Source of the DNA: an uncultured Dokdonia sp. | GTDB taxonomy: Bacteria; Bacteroidota; Bacteroidia; Flavobacteriales; Flavobacteriaceae | Assembly (NCBI RefSeq): GCF_947492535.1 | Contig: NZ_CANLNH010000018.1 | Coordinates: 39,011-103,010, forward strand | DNA length: 64,000 bases | Reading direction: 5' to 3' | Part shown: positions 41,798-49,000 of the stretch, piece by piece | Numbering within the stretch: the first letter of the stretch is position 1 | Layout: the number at the start of each line of letters is the position of its first letter | The notes under the pieces: generated by a model | What the model was told of the DNA's origin: nothing | Databases searched by the model: none | What the model saw: the letters and a program-made list of their open reading frames with translations, nothing else | Program-made: the position numbers and the translations under genes

Positions 41798-42946
41798 CTA
41801 TTGTTTCTCTTTAATACCTACGAGTTCTAATTCAAAAACTAAATCAGAGTTAGGAGGAATTGCACCTGGATATCCTGATGCACCATAGCCTAAATGAGAA
41901 GGAATAAATAAAGTGATTTTATCTCCGATACTCAAAAGCTGTAATCCTTCTTTAAATCCAGGAACAAGAGCTGCATCTGGACTGTATAAAGTACCTAGTG
42001 GGTTATAACCAATAGCATCTTTACGACGTTGGTCAAATTTATCTTGACTTCTTGCTACCTCTTCTATACTTGTGTCAAATAGCTCTCCACTTTCAGCAAA
42101 AAAACCAGCGTATTTCACATTTACAGAATCTCCGATAACTGGTTTTTGTCCACCTGCCTTATGATCCCAGTGTATTTTAAGACCACTAGGGAGTTCTTCT
42201 GCTTTTGCTAATTTTTCATTGAATCTATTTTTAAATTCAGAAAATCTATTTGCATATTTATCTAACTCTTTTGCAAATGTAGCGGGAGCATCAAAGTTTT
42301 TAGCAGCAGTACCAATACGTATGATGTTCACTTCTCTCATAATTACGTCTTCTTTTGGAGAACTTCCTCCAGCACTAGTCATTTCTACGCCAGTAATAGC
42401 ATCAATTACTTCAAGTCCAATAACTGTTTTTCCCCAAACAGTATGACAACTTACACGTCTTCCTCCACAATTTTTTCTTCCACCATTTTGGTCAAATCCA
42501 TCAAGATGTGGTGTTGCTTTGTGTGTAATAAAAAATTGACTTCCATTTGTATTCTCTCCTGAATTAGCCATAGAAAGGACTCCTTTTGAATCGTGTCTTC
42601 TTGTAGGTAATAATTCATCATGGAATTTATACCCTGGTCCACCTCTTCCTGTACCTTCTGGGTCTCCTCCTTGAATCATAAAGTCTTTAATGATTCTATG
42701 GAATTTTAAACCATTATAGTATGGCTTATTTGCATAAGCACTATCTACCATAGGATGTGTTCCCTCAGCAAGAGCTACAAAGTTTGCTACCGTAGCAGGA
42801 GCATCTTCATAGTACAATTCGGCAACCATAGTTCCTTGGTCTGTAATAAATTCTGCGTAGATACCATCTTCTAGGTCGGGGTATTTATCATTGCATGATA
42901 GCAATGCAAAAAGGGCTGCAATAAGTAACATTGATATTTTTTTCAT
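41798..42946 (-). CDS. Lipoprotein with cyclophilin and FKBP prolyl-isomerase domains
   Basis: Lipobox FALLSC gives Cys18. Residues about 30-215 form a cyclophilin domain (YYNGLKFHRIIKDFMIQGGD with the catalytic Arg of FHRII, then NGSQFFITHKATPHLDG). Residues about 265-380 form an FKBP domain (SVNVKYAGFFAESGELFDTS, then YGASGYPGAIPPNSDLVFEL). Two unrelated prolyl-isomerase folds are thus joined in one 382-residue envelope protein. It lies 15 bp after gldI on the same strand, so the two are probably co-expressed and may fold exported proteins together. Confidence 0.92.
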   Translation of the reverse strand: MKKISMLLIAALFALLSCNDKYPDLEDGIYAEFITDQGTMVAELYYEDAPATVANFVALAEGTHPMVDSAYANKPYYNGLKFHRIIKDFMIQGGDPEGTGRGGPGYKFHDELLPTRRHDSKGVLSMANSGENTNGSQFFITHKATPHLDGFDQNGGRKNCGGRRVSCHTVWGKTVIGLEVIDAITGVEMTSAGGSSPKEDVIMREVNIIRIGTAAKNFDAPATFAKELDKYANRFSEFKNRFNEKLAKAEELPSGLKIHWDHKAGGQKPVIGDSVNVKYAGFFAESGELFDTSIEEVARSQDKFDQRRKDAIGYNPLGTLYSPDAALVPGFKEGLQLLSIGDKITLFIPSHLGYGASGYPGAIPPNSDLVFELELVGIKEKQ

Positions 42947-42961
42947 GGGTTATTATATTAA

Positions 42962-43513
42962 TTATTTTGGTTCATTATTTTCTATCTTAAGTAAGGTTAC
43001 TGTAGATCGAATAGGAACATTACTTCCTATTTTATCTTCAAAACCATAGTAACCATATGCTTTGTGAGAAGGAAATAAAAAAGTGATAGTCTCTCCTTCT
43101 TTCAAAATTTTAATTCCGTCACGTATACCAGAAATAAGTTCTTGATTACTTTGATCTACTTTAATGGCTTGTACTCCTATCTCTTCCTTAGGAAGAATAA
43201 CAGTGCCAGATAAAGTTTGTAAATCATAGGTAAAATTAACAATATCTCCTTTTATAGGAGTTTTTGTAGACAGTGTATCTTGTGTTGTATAGGTATACCA
43301 AAACCCACTTTCAGAACTTATATAGGTATTGCTAGTATCTTTTTCGATGATTTTTTTAATAATGACTTCCTCTTCCGAGATGAGTTCTTTATTACGTTTT
43401 ACAGATTCAGTAATATAAGATCCTGTTTTTTGAGATATGGGGCGTCTTGCTTCTGGCTCTTGACAAGCAAGAAGGCATAACATACATATTATGAGTATAA
43501 TCCCTTTTTTCAT
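42962..43513 (-). CDS. gldI: Gliding-motility-associated FKBP-type isomerase GldI
   Basis: Lipobox LCLLAC gives Cys17. The following ARRPISQKTGSYITESVKRN and the segment SSESGFWYTYTTQ are specific to GldI rather than generic FKBPs. The FKBP core ends with FLFPSHKAYGYYGFEDKIGS and NVPIRSTVTLLKI. GldI is an essential gliding/type IX lipoprotein in Flavobacterium johnsoniae. The 183-residue length fits. It sits between nrnA and the cyclophilin-FKBP gene with spacings of 3 and 15 bp, one operon. Confidence 0.9.
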   Translation of the reverse strand: MKKGIILIICMLCLLACQEPEARRPISQKTGSYITESVKRNKELISEEEVIIKKIIEKDTSNTYISSESGFWYTYTTQDTLSTKTPIKGDIVNFTYDLQTLSGTVILPKEEIGVQAIKVDQSNQELISGIRDGIKILKEGETITFLFPSHKAYGYYGFEDKIGSNVPIRSTVTLLKIENNEPK

Positions 43514-43516
43514 TCC

Positions 43517-44527
43517 TTATAATTTGTCTTTATAACGCGGTAATATACTAATAAATTGGTCTACGGTATCTTTTAATGAAAGGTCACTTTTTCCTCCCGC
43601 AGCGTTGGTATGACCACCACCTTCATAATGAGCACGCGCAAATTCATTTACAGAAAATTCACCTTTAGAGCGTAATGACATCTTTATAATAGCATCTGCT
43701 TTATTTTCTATAAAAATTACAGCAAAAATAATTCCTTTTAAAGACAATCCATAGTTTACAAAGCCTTCTGTATCTCCTTTCTGGAAATTATGATCATCTA
43801 GCTCTTTTTGAGTCAATGTAATATAAGCGGTTTTGTATTCAGGAAGAATTCTAAGGTTCTTAAGAGCTACGCCTAAGAGTTGTAATTTGGTATGACTATT
43901 TGTATCATAAATATTACGATGAATACTTGCGTTATTAGCCCCTATAGCAATTAATTTAGAAATCACTTCATGCGTAATTGCTGTAGTTGAAGGAAATCTA
44001 AAAGAACCTGTATCTGTCATAATTCCTGTATATAAACAGGTAGCCATATCGGCATCAATATGATCTGTAGCTTGTATTGCATCTAGAAAATGATATACCA
44101 TCTCACAAGTGCTACTCATACTCGTGTCACTATAAGTAACTAAAGCATAATCTGAAGGTTGTTGGTGATGATCTATCATAACAAAATCTGCAGAAGCAGC
44201 AGCAAGTAGCTGTCCCATGTCTCCAGTTCTAGAAAAATCATTAAAATCTAATGTAAAAATAAGATCAGCACTGTCTATTTTTTGAGCAGCTCCTTTCGGA
44301 TCGGAACTATAGGTGATGACATCATGATTACCTGGCAGCCATTTTAAAAAATGAGGATACTCATTAGGGGCTACAACAACTGCAGTATGTCCTTGACTAT
44401 TTAAATACTTGCATAATGCAAGCGTGCTTCCCATGGCATCTCCATCAGGATTTTTATGAGGGACAACCACAATAGATTTAGGAGTGCTAAGTAATGAATG
44501 TACAGTCTTTATTTCATTAGAATTCAT
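43517..44527 (-). CDS. nrnA: DHH/DHHA1 phosphoesterase, NrnA-like oligoribonuclease
   Basis: The DHH domain shows VVPHKNPDGDAMGS, the acidic FTLDFNDFSR, MIDHHQQPSD and GIMTDTGSFRF, all of them Mn-binding sites of NrnA. The C-terminal DHHA1 domain has AHYEGGGHTNAAGGKSD. The family degrades short RNA oligomers and hydrolyses 3'-phosphoadenosine 5'-phosphate. It has 336 residues, usual for NrnA. It is the first gene of the nrnA-gldI-PPIase operon, with a divergent ndk behind it. Confidence 0.92.
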   Translation of the reverse strand: MNSNEIKTVHSLLSTPKSIVVVPHKNPDGDAMGSTLALCKYLNSQGHTAVVVAPNEYPHFLKWLPGNHDVITYSSDPKGAAQKIDSADLIFTLDFNDFSRTGDMGQLLAAASADFVMIDHHQQPSDYALVTYSDTSMSSTCEMVYHFLDAIQATDHIDADMATCLYTGIMTDTGSFRFPSTTAITHEVISKLIAIGANNASIHRNIYDTNSHTKLQLLGVALKNLRILPEYKTAYITLTQKELDDHNFQKGDTEGFVNYGLSLKGIIFAVIFIENKADAIIKMSLRSKGEFSVNEFARAHYEGGGHTNAAGGKSDLSLKDTVDQFISILPRYKDKL

Positions 44528-44757
44528 AGGGGGCGAAGATACAATTTATGAGTATGATGCGTAAGAAAGATGCTCACTAATTTATAAAATTGAAATAAGA
44601 AACTGAATTTCATGAAGCTTACCATTTCCATAATGTAGAAAAGCACTATTTTTGCGCCAAATTTAAAAAGAAGTTATACGCTTTCGCGAAAGCATATAAA
44701 AGAATATTTTATAAATACTAAAGACTCTTCTTAAGAAAGAGAGTTAAATTTAAGACT
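44528..44757 (+). promoter_or_regulatory. Divergent region between nrnA and ndk
   Basis: The 230-bp region contains TATTTTTG at 44647-44654, an exact -7 box on + followed by GCGCC. A one-mismatch palindrome copy lies at 44679-44694 and the ndk ATG at 44758. If transcription starts near 44660, the palindrome is in the ndk 5' leader and could fold as a hairpin. Confidence 0.5.
44679..44694. repeat. Dispersed palindrome, one-mismatch copy (intergenic)
   Basis: CGCTTTCGCGAAAGCA, flanked by TTATA and TATAAA. It lies between the ndk promoter box and the ndk ATG and has the same last-base change as the copy at 6021. Confidence 0.85.
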
Positions 44758-45177
44758 ATGGCAACAAATAGAACGTTTACAATGATTAAGCCTGATGGCG
44801 TAGAAAATGGACACATCGGAGCAATTTTAGAAAAAATTACAGCTAGCGGATTTCGTATTGTAGCAATGAAGTTAACGCAAATGACAAAAGCAGATGCTGA
44901 AACTTTTTATGCTGTACATAATGAGCGTCCATTTTTTGGAGAACTTGTTGAATTTATGACACGCGGACCTATCGTTGCAGCAATTCTTGAAAAAGAAAAT
45001 GCAGTAGCAGATTTCCGTACATTAATTGGAGCAACAAATCCAGCAGATGCTGCTGAAGGAACTATCAGAGCTTTATATGCAACGTCTATGGGAGAAAATG
45101 CTGTACACGGTAGTGATAGTGATGAAAATGCTGCTATTGAAGGAGCTTTCCACTTTGCAGGAAGAGAGATGTTTTAA
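44758..45177 (+). CDS. ndk: Nucleoside diphosphate kinase
   Basis: It balances nucleoside triphosphate pools by phosphate transfer through a histidine. The 139 residues start with [20 protein letters not shown] and contain the active-site His117 in [14 protein letters not shown], which matches the NDK signature. It is transcribed alone, with its own promoter box at 44647 and a strong terminator just downstream. Confidence 0.97.
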   Translation: MATNRTFTMIKPDGVENGHIGAILEKITASGFRIVAMKLTQMTKADAETFYAVHNERPFFGELVEFMTRGPIVAAILEKENAVADFRTLIGATNPADAAEGTIRALYATSMGENAVHGSDSDENAAIEGAFHFAGREMF

Positions 45178-45194
45178 TACATTATCCACAATAT

Positions 45195-45230
45195 AAAAAA
45201 GGGCTATCTAATTTTAGATAGCCCTTTTTT
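45195..45230. terminator. Bidirectional terminator between ndk and the DUF721 gene
   Basis: A near-perfect 17-bp stem (AAAAAAGGGCTATCTAA with its complement) with a two-base centre lies 18 bp past the ndk stop and 24 bp past the convergent gene. Confidence 0.92.
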
Positions 45231-45253
45231 ATGGGTTAAAGTGTTTATAATTT

Positions 45254-45547
45254 CTATCGTAAAATAAGCTTCTTTACAACATCTCTTCTTAATTCTTCAT
45301 TAAGACGCTCCATAATTTTTTCTTTACCGTAACTTAATTCTTCTCTAAAGACAGAAGAACTAAGATTTACCAATAAGGTGTCTCTTTCCAAGCGAACAGA
45401 AATCGTATAGGTTTTAAAGGCAGGATTAAGTGAGTACCAAGCATTTTCTACATCTAGCTTGTCTATCCCTTTTTGGAGTTTGTTTTTAGATACAAACTCT
45501 CCTAAGGCATCACTTATTGATATAGGATCTGTATTACGCTTTGTCAT
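45254..45547 (-). CDS. DUF721 (DciA-like) protein
   Basis: The 97-residue protein begins with a helical part (ISDALGEFVSKNKLQKGIDK), then VENAWYSLNPAFKTYT and the K-homology-like stretch LVNLSSSVFREELSYGKEKI, typical of DUF721. Members in other phyla (DciA) help load the replicative helicase. It lies in an operon with recF, separated by one lipoprotein gene, a common flavobacterial arrangement that supports a DNA-replication link. It overlaps the upstream lipoprotein gene by 4 bp. Confidence 0.85.
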   Translation of the reverse strand: MTKRNTDPISISDALGEFVSKNKLQKGIDKLDVENAWYSLNPAFKTYTISVRLERDTLLVNLSSSVFREELSYGKEKIMERLNEELRRDVVKKLILR

Positions 45548-45969
45548 TTAGAAAGGAGTATAGGTTCATATCTTCTATAAGTATAGGTATTTCCATTATC
45601 ATTAAGAAGAATTAATTGTTCTTTAGACGCTTTAACTACAGTTTCTTTCCAACTATCAAAAGCAGTTGTATATGTTAATATCAATTGATCTTCTTGAATC
45701 TCGATGTCTATATTCTCTGAAGATTGTGAGGTTGTAAAATGCCCACTTATGTCTGGTTGTACTTTTTTACGAATCCCTATATGATTGTCTTGAATATCAA
45801 AAAAGTCGATATTTTGACTTATAGAAAATGTTTTTGTTTCTCCACTAGGTGTTGTTACACTTGCAATTTCCCAATATCCTTCTAAATGGGTTAGTTTTTC
45901 TTCAGGTGCTTGGGTACAACCATAAACACATAAACTAATTAAAAAACAGAAAATAAGTATTTGTTTCAT
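45544..45969 (-). CDS. Small lipocalin-like lipoprotein
   Basis: The lipoprotein signal ends LCVYGC (Cys18). The 120-residue mature part opens HLEGYWEIASVTTPSGETKT, the G-x-W pattern of lipocalin-like domains, and continues as regular beta strands, ending YTYRRYEPILLSK. It sits 33 bp downstream of recF and overlaps the DUF721 gene. The placement between two replication/repair genes is odd but seems common in relatives. Ligand and role are unknown. Confidence 0.65.
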   Translation of the reverse strand: MKQILIFCFLISLCVYGCTQAPEEKLTHLEGYWEIASVTTPSGETKTFSISQNIDFFDIQDNHIGIRKKVQPDISGHFTTSQSSENIDIEIQEDQLILTYTTAFDSWKETVVKASKEQLILLNDNGNTYTYRRYEPILLSK

Positions 45970-46002
45970 AAGCAGATAGCAAAGTACGCAAAAAAGAGTG
46001 GA

Positions 46003-47094
46003 TTATTCTTGATGACCTAAGTGAAATAATTCATAACTCTGATGAATTTTTTTCACCACTTCTTCGGTACGATCAGGATGTGTATCACTAATAAACAGTT
46101 GACCAAAATTATTAGTATTTACCAATTCGATAATATGCGTGACTCTATTTTCATCGAGCTTGTCAAAAATATCATCAAGCAATAGAATAGGGCTTACACC
46201 ACTTTCCTTTTTGATAAAATTAAATTGAGCGAGCTTTAATGCGATAAGATACGTTTTCTGTTGCCCTTGAGAACCAAACTTTTTAACCGGATATCCATTT
46301 ATTTCAAAAGCCAGATCATCCTTATGGATTCCTACGCTTGTATATTGTAACATTCTATCTTTAGCTAATGTATTGGTAAGTAAGTGCTCTAACGGCATAT
46401 CATGCAAAGCACTTTGATAAGTAAGAGACACTTCTTCGGTTGCTCCACTAATGGCTTTATACTGTTCTTGAAAAATGGGAGCAAATTGTATTAAAAACGC
46501 TTTTCTTTTTTCGAAAATTGGCTGTCCATAGGTGACTAATTGCTCATTATAGACACTTAAAGTATCCTGATCAAAGGTATTATTAGCCGCAAAATACTTT
46601 AATAATGCATTTCGTTGACTTAAAACTTTCGAATATGAGAGTAAATTTGATAAGTAATTTTTGTCACTTTGAGAAATAACACCATCTATAAATTTACGAC
46701 GCATATCACTTCCCTCTGTAATCAAATCTCTATCTGCTGGAGAGATAATTACCAAAGGTAAAAAACCAATGTGATCTGCAAAACGATCGTATACTTTTGC
46801 GTTGCGTTTTATAACTTTTTTTTGCCCTTTTTTAGCGCTGATTACTACTTTTTCTTCACGTTCACTTTTGTCGTAAACCCCATCTATAACAAAGAAATCT
46901 GCATTGTGGTTAATGTTTTGACTCGTTACAGGATTAAAATAACTCTTTCCGAAAGATAAGTGGTAAATGGCATCGAGAATATTGGTTTTTCCTACGCCAT
47001 TATTGCCTACAAAACAGTTAATTTTGGCGTCAAATTCAAAGGCTTTTGAGGCGAAGTTTTTATAGTTAATTAAGGACAGAGATTTTAAAATCAT
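46003..47094 (-). CDS. recF: DNA replication and repair protein RecF
   Basis: RecF is an SMC-like ATPase that helps load RecA on gapped DNA with RecO and RecR. Walker A is [17 protein letters not shown], the ABC signature is [19 protein letters not shown] and Walker B is [16 protein letters not shown]. The N-terminus [19 protein letters not shown] is family-typical and the length (363 aa) is standard. It heads the recF-lipoprotein-DUF721 operon. An exact palindrome copy lies 18 bp before its ATG, in its leader or promoter. Confidence 0.96.
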   Translation of the reverse strand: MILKSLSLINYKNFASKAFEFDAKINCFVGNNGVGKTNILDAIYHLSFGKSYFNPVTSQNINHNADFFVIDGVYDKSEREEKVVISAKKGQKKVIKRNAKVYDRFADHIGFLPLVIISPADRDLITEGSDMRRKFIDGVISQSDKNYLSNLLSYSKVLSQRNALLKYFAANNTFDQDTLSVYNEQLVTYGQPIFEKRKAFLIQFAPIFQEQYKAISGATEEVSLTYQSALHDMPLEHLLTNTLAKDRMLQYTSVGIHKDDLAFEINGYPVKKFGSQGQQKTYLIALKLAQFNFIKKESGVSPILLLDDIFDKLDENRVTHIIELVNTNNFGQLFISDTHPDRTEEVVKKIHQSYELFHLGHQE

Positions 47095-47111
47095 AGGGTT
47101 TGTTATGAGTA

Positions 47112-47127
47112 CGCTTTCGCGAAAGCG
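47112..47127. repeat. Dispersed 16-bp palindrome, exact copy (intergenic)
   Basis: CGCTTTCGCGAAAGCG, preceded by GAGTA and followed by TATAAT. It lies 18 bp upstream of the recF ATG, in the divergent region shared with the TPR gene. Confidence 0.9.
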
Positions 47128-47203
47128 TATAATTTCTCAGAAATGGTTTGCAAAATATCGAAAAATAAGGAATAAATTCCCTTTCAAAATTCAATAAAAA
47201 TTA

Positions 47204-47211
47204 TATTTTTG
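47204..47211 (+). promoter_or_regulatory. Promoter -7 box of the TPR protein gene
   Basis: TATTTTTG followed by CGCC matches the Bacteroidota -7 motif and lies 21 bp before the ATG at 47233, implying a very short leader. Confidence 0.6.
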
Positions 47212-47232
47212 CGCCACTAACAAAATAAGTAT

Positions 47233-48015
47233 ATGGCAACGTATAATAAAAGAGGATATAAACCGAAAACGAAAGCTGAAAAAGTAGTAGAGGAAGAGAT
47301 AGATATCAAAGACAGTACTACTGCTGAAGTATTTGCTAGCCTAGATGAGGGTGCCTCTAAAACCGAAGAGTGGGTAGAAAAGAATCAAAAAGCTATTTTG
47401 ACAGTCATTCTTTTGATTCTTGCAGGCGCTTTAGGATATATGGCGTATGGTAAATTTATCAAAGAGCCTAAGATTGCAGAAGCAGCAAATGAACTCACAG
47501 TAGCACAAGAAAGTTTTACAACGGCACTTGAAACTACAAATACTAATGTAAAAGATTCTTTATACTTGGTAGCACTTAATGGTTCTCAAGGAAAGTATGG
47601 ATTACTAGATGTTGCAGATAAGTATAGCGGTACACCATCTGCAAATCTTGCAAACTATTACGCAGGGATGTCTTACTTAGAGATTAAAGACTATAAAAAT
47701 GCAATAAGTCATTTAGAGAAATTTTCTTCTAGTGATATGATACTAGGGCCTCTTGCAAAAGGAGCTATAGGAGATGCGTTTATGCAGTTAGATCAAGCTG
47801 AGCAAGCATTAGATTATTATGAAAAAGCGTTAAAATTAAATACAAACGATTTTACAACACCTCGTTTCTTATTTAAAGCCGCTGTTGCAGCTATCGATTT
47901 AGGTAAAAATGATATTGCAGTAACCTACCTTAACCGAATCAAAAACGAGTTTAAAGATTCGGAATATGCAAGTCAAGTAGATTTGTATCTAGGAAGAGCA
48001 CAAGCTGGAAACTAG
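47233..48015 (+). CDS. Membrane-anchored TPR protein (YfgM-like)
   Basis: A charged cytoplasmic N-terminus of about 55 residues precedes one membrane helix (KAILTVILLILAGALGYMAY). After it come TPR units, clearest at YAGMSYLEIKDYKNAISHLE and DQAEQALDYYEKALKLNTND. This matches YfgM-type inner-membrane proteins that assist exported proteins near the Sec translocon. In flavobacteria it usually sits upstream of ribH, as here, and the coupling of functions is unclear. The 260-residue length fits. Confidence 0.8.
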   Translation: MATYNKRGYKPKTKAEKVVEEEIDIKDSTTAEVFASLDEGASKTEEWVEKNQKAILTVILLILAGALGYMAYGKFIKEPKIAEAANELTVAQESFTTALETTNTNVKDSLYLVALNGSQGKYGLLDVADKYSGTPSANLANYYAGMSYLEIKDYKNAISHLEKFSSSDMILGPLAKGAIGDAFMQLDQAEQALDYYEKALKLNTNDFTTPRFLFKAAVAAIDLGKNDIAVTYLNRIKNEFKDSEYASQVDLYLGRAQAGN

Positions 48016-48077
48016 TTTTCAATACGTAAATTAGGTGTCTCCTAATACGTACTATTGAAGTTTAAAACATAATTAAT

Positions 48078-48575
48078 ATGGCTACAGAAGGAAATAACCT
48101 TTCTGTTTACGATAAAGCAACAATCCCAAATGCGAAAGATTTTCGATTTGGGATTGTTGTTTCTGAATGGAATGGTCAAATTACGGAAGGTCTTTTTCAA
48201 GGCGCTTTTGATGCCCTTAAAGATTGCGGTGCAATCAATGATAATATAGTACGTTGGAATGTTCCTGGTGCTTTTGAACTTATTTATGGTTGTAAACGTA
48301 TGACAGCATCCTATGATATGCTAGATGCGATTATCGCTATAGGAACAGTAATTCAAGGAGAAACCAAACATTTTGATTTTGTATGCCAAGGTGTTACTGA
48401 AGGAATAAAAGAGCTAAATCTTAAAGGCGATATTCCTGTTATATTCTGTGTGTTAACGGATAATACAATGCAACAATCTATTGATCGTAGCGGCGGTAAA
48501 CACGGTAATAAAGGAACCGAAGCAGCGATTGCAGCCATAAAAATGGCACAACTCAAAAAAGAGTCGAAATTTTAA
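48078..48575 (+). CDS. ribH: 6,7-dimethyl-8-ribityllumazine synthase
   Basis: It catalyses the penultimate step of riboflavin synthesis and forms icosahedral or pentameric shells. The signature pieces are FGIVVSEWNGQITEGL, NVPGAFELIYGCKRM, the catalytic His region VIQGETKHFDFVCQGVTEGI and PVIFCVLTDNTMQQSIDRSG. The length is normal at 165 residues. Codons 14-28 hold a 42-nt hairpin with a 14-bp perfect stem and 5 more inner pairs, in the messenger's early coding region. Confidence 0.96.
   Translation: MATEGNNLSVYDKATIPNAKDFRFGIVVSEWNGQITEGLFQGAFDALKDCGAINDNIVRWNVPGAFELIYGCKRMTASYDMLDAIIAIGTVIQGETKHFDFVCQGVTEGIKELNLKGDIPVIFCVLTDNTMQQSIDRSGGKHGNKGTEAAIAAIKMAQLKKESKF
48118..48159 (+). promoter_or_regulatory. 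Strong hairpin inside the ribH coding sequence
   Basis: CAACAATCCCAAAT (48118-48131) pairs perfectly with ATTTGGGATTGTTG (48146-48159). Inside it CGAAA pairs with TTTCG, leaving a single unpaired G and a GAT loop. The hairpin starts 40 nt after the ribH ATG. Confidence 0.6.
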
Positions 48576-48671
48576 AATTGGTAACAAAATCCAACTTTAA
48601 TTTCTATACTATTTTCCCAAATCTTGGGGTGTAAACTGTTAAATAGGCATGCTTTTTGACTGTAAAAAACG

Positions 48672-48679
48672 TATATTTG
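48672..48679 (+). promoter_or_regulatory. Promoter -7 box of the small-protein/mutL operon
   Basis: TATATTTG is an exact TAnnTTTG match, 19 bp before the ATG at 48699. TTG at 48656 is only 13 bp away, shorter than the usual spacing. Confidence 0.5.
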
Positions 48680-48698
48680 ATATAATACCAAGTACGTT

Positions 48699-48992
48699 AT
48701 GGGACCAATAAAATTTACATTAATAAAAAAGCTCAAAACCAATAATAGGTTTAATTATACACCTCGTTATTACGATGGTAAAGATGATGTAGATGAAACT
48801 AAGTATACTACTAAGATAGATGCTTATAGTGAATCGTATAATAAAAATGATTTTAGTTCCCATTGGAATGAGGCGAGAAAATCTTCTAGAACAAGAAATA
48901 ATAGCGGCCTCAATAGTACGATATTGATTATAATTACAATACTCACATTTATATTTTTATGGATTATAGATTTCGATCTATCCATATTTTAG
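48699..48992 (+). CDS. Small C-terminally anchored membrane protein upstream of mutL
   Basis: The 97-residue protein has a polar, basic N-terminal part with RFNYTPRYYDGKDD and one C-terminal membrane helix, ending in DFDLSIF. Homologous small proteins between ribH and mutL are conserved in flavobacteria. I recall some being labelled riboflavin synthase subunit beta by association, but nothing in the sequence supports an enzymatic role. The mutL ATG follows 8 bp later, so the two are co-translated or nearly so. Confidence 0.7.
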   Translation: MGPIKFTLIKKLKTNNRFNYTPRYYDGKDDVDETKYTTKIDAYSESYNKNDFSSHWNEARKSSRTRNNSGLNSTILIIITILTFIFLWIIDFDLSIF

Positions 48993-49000
48993 GTACATAG

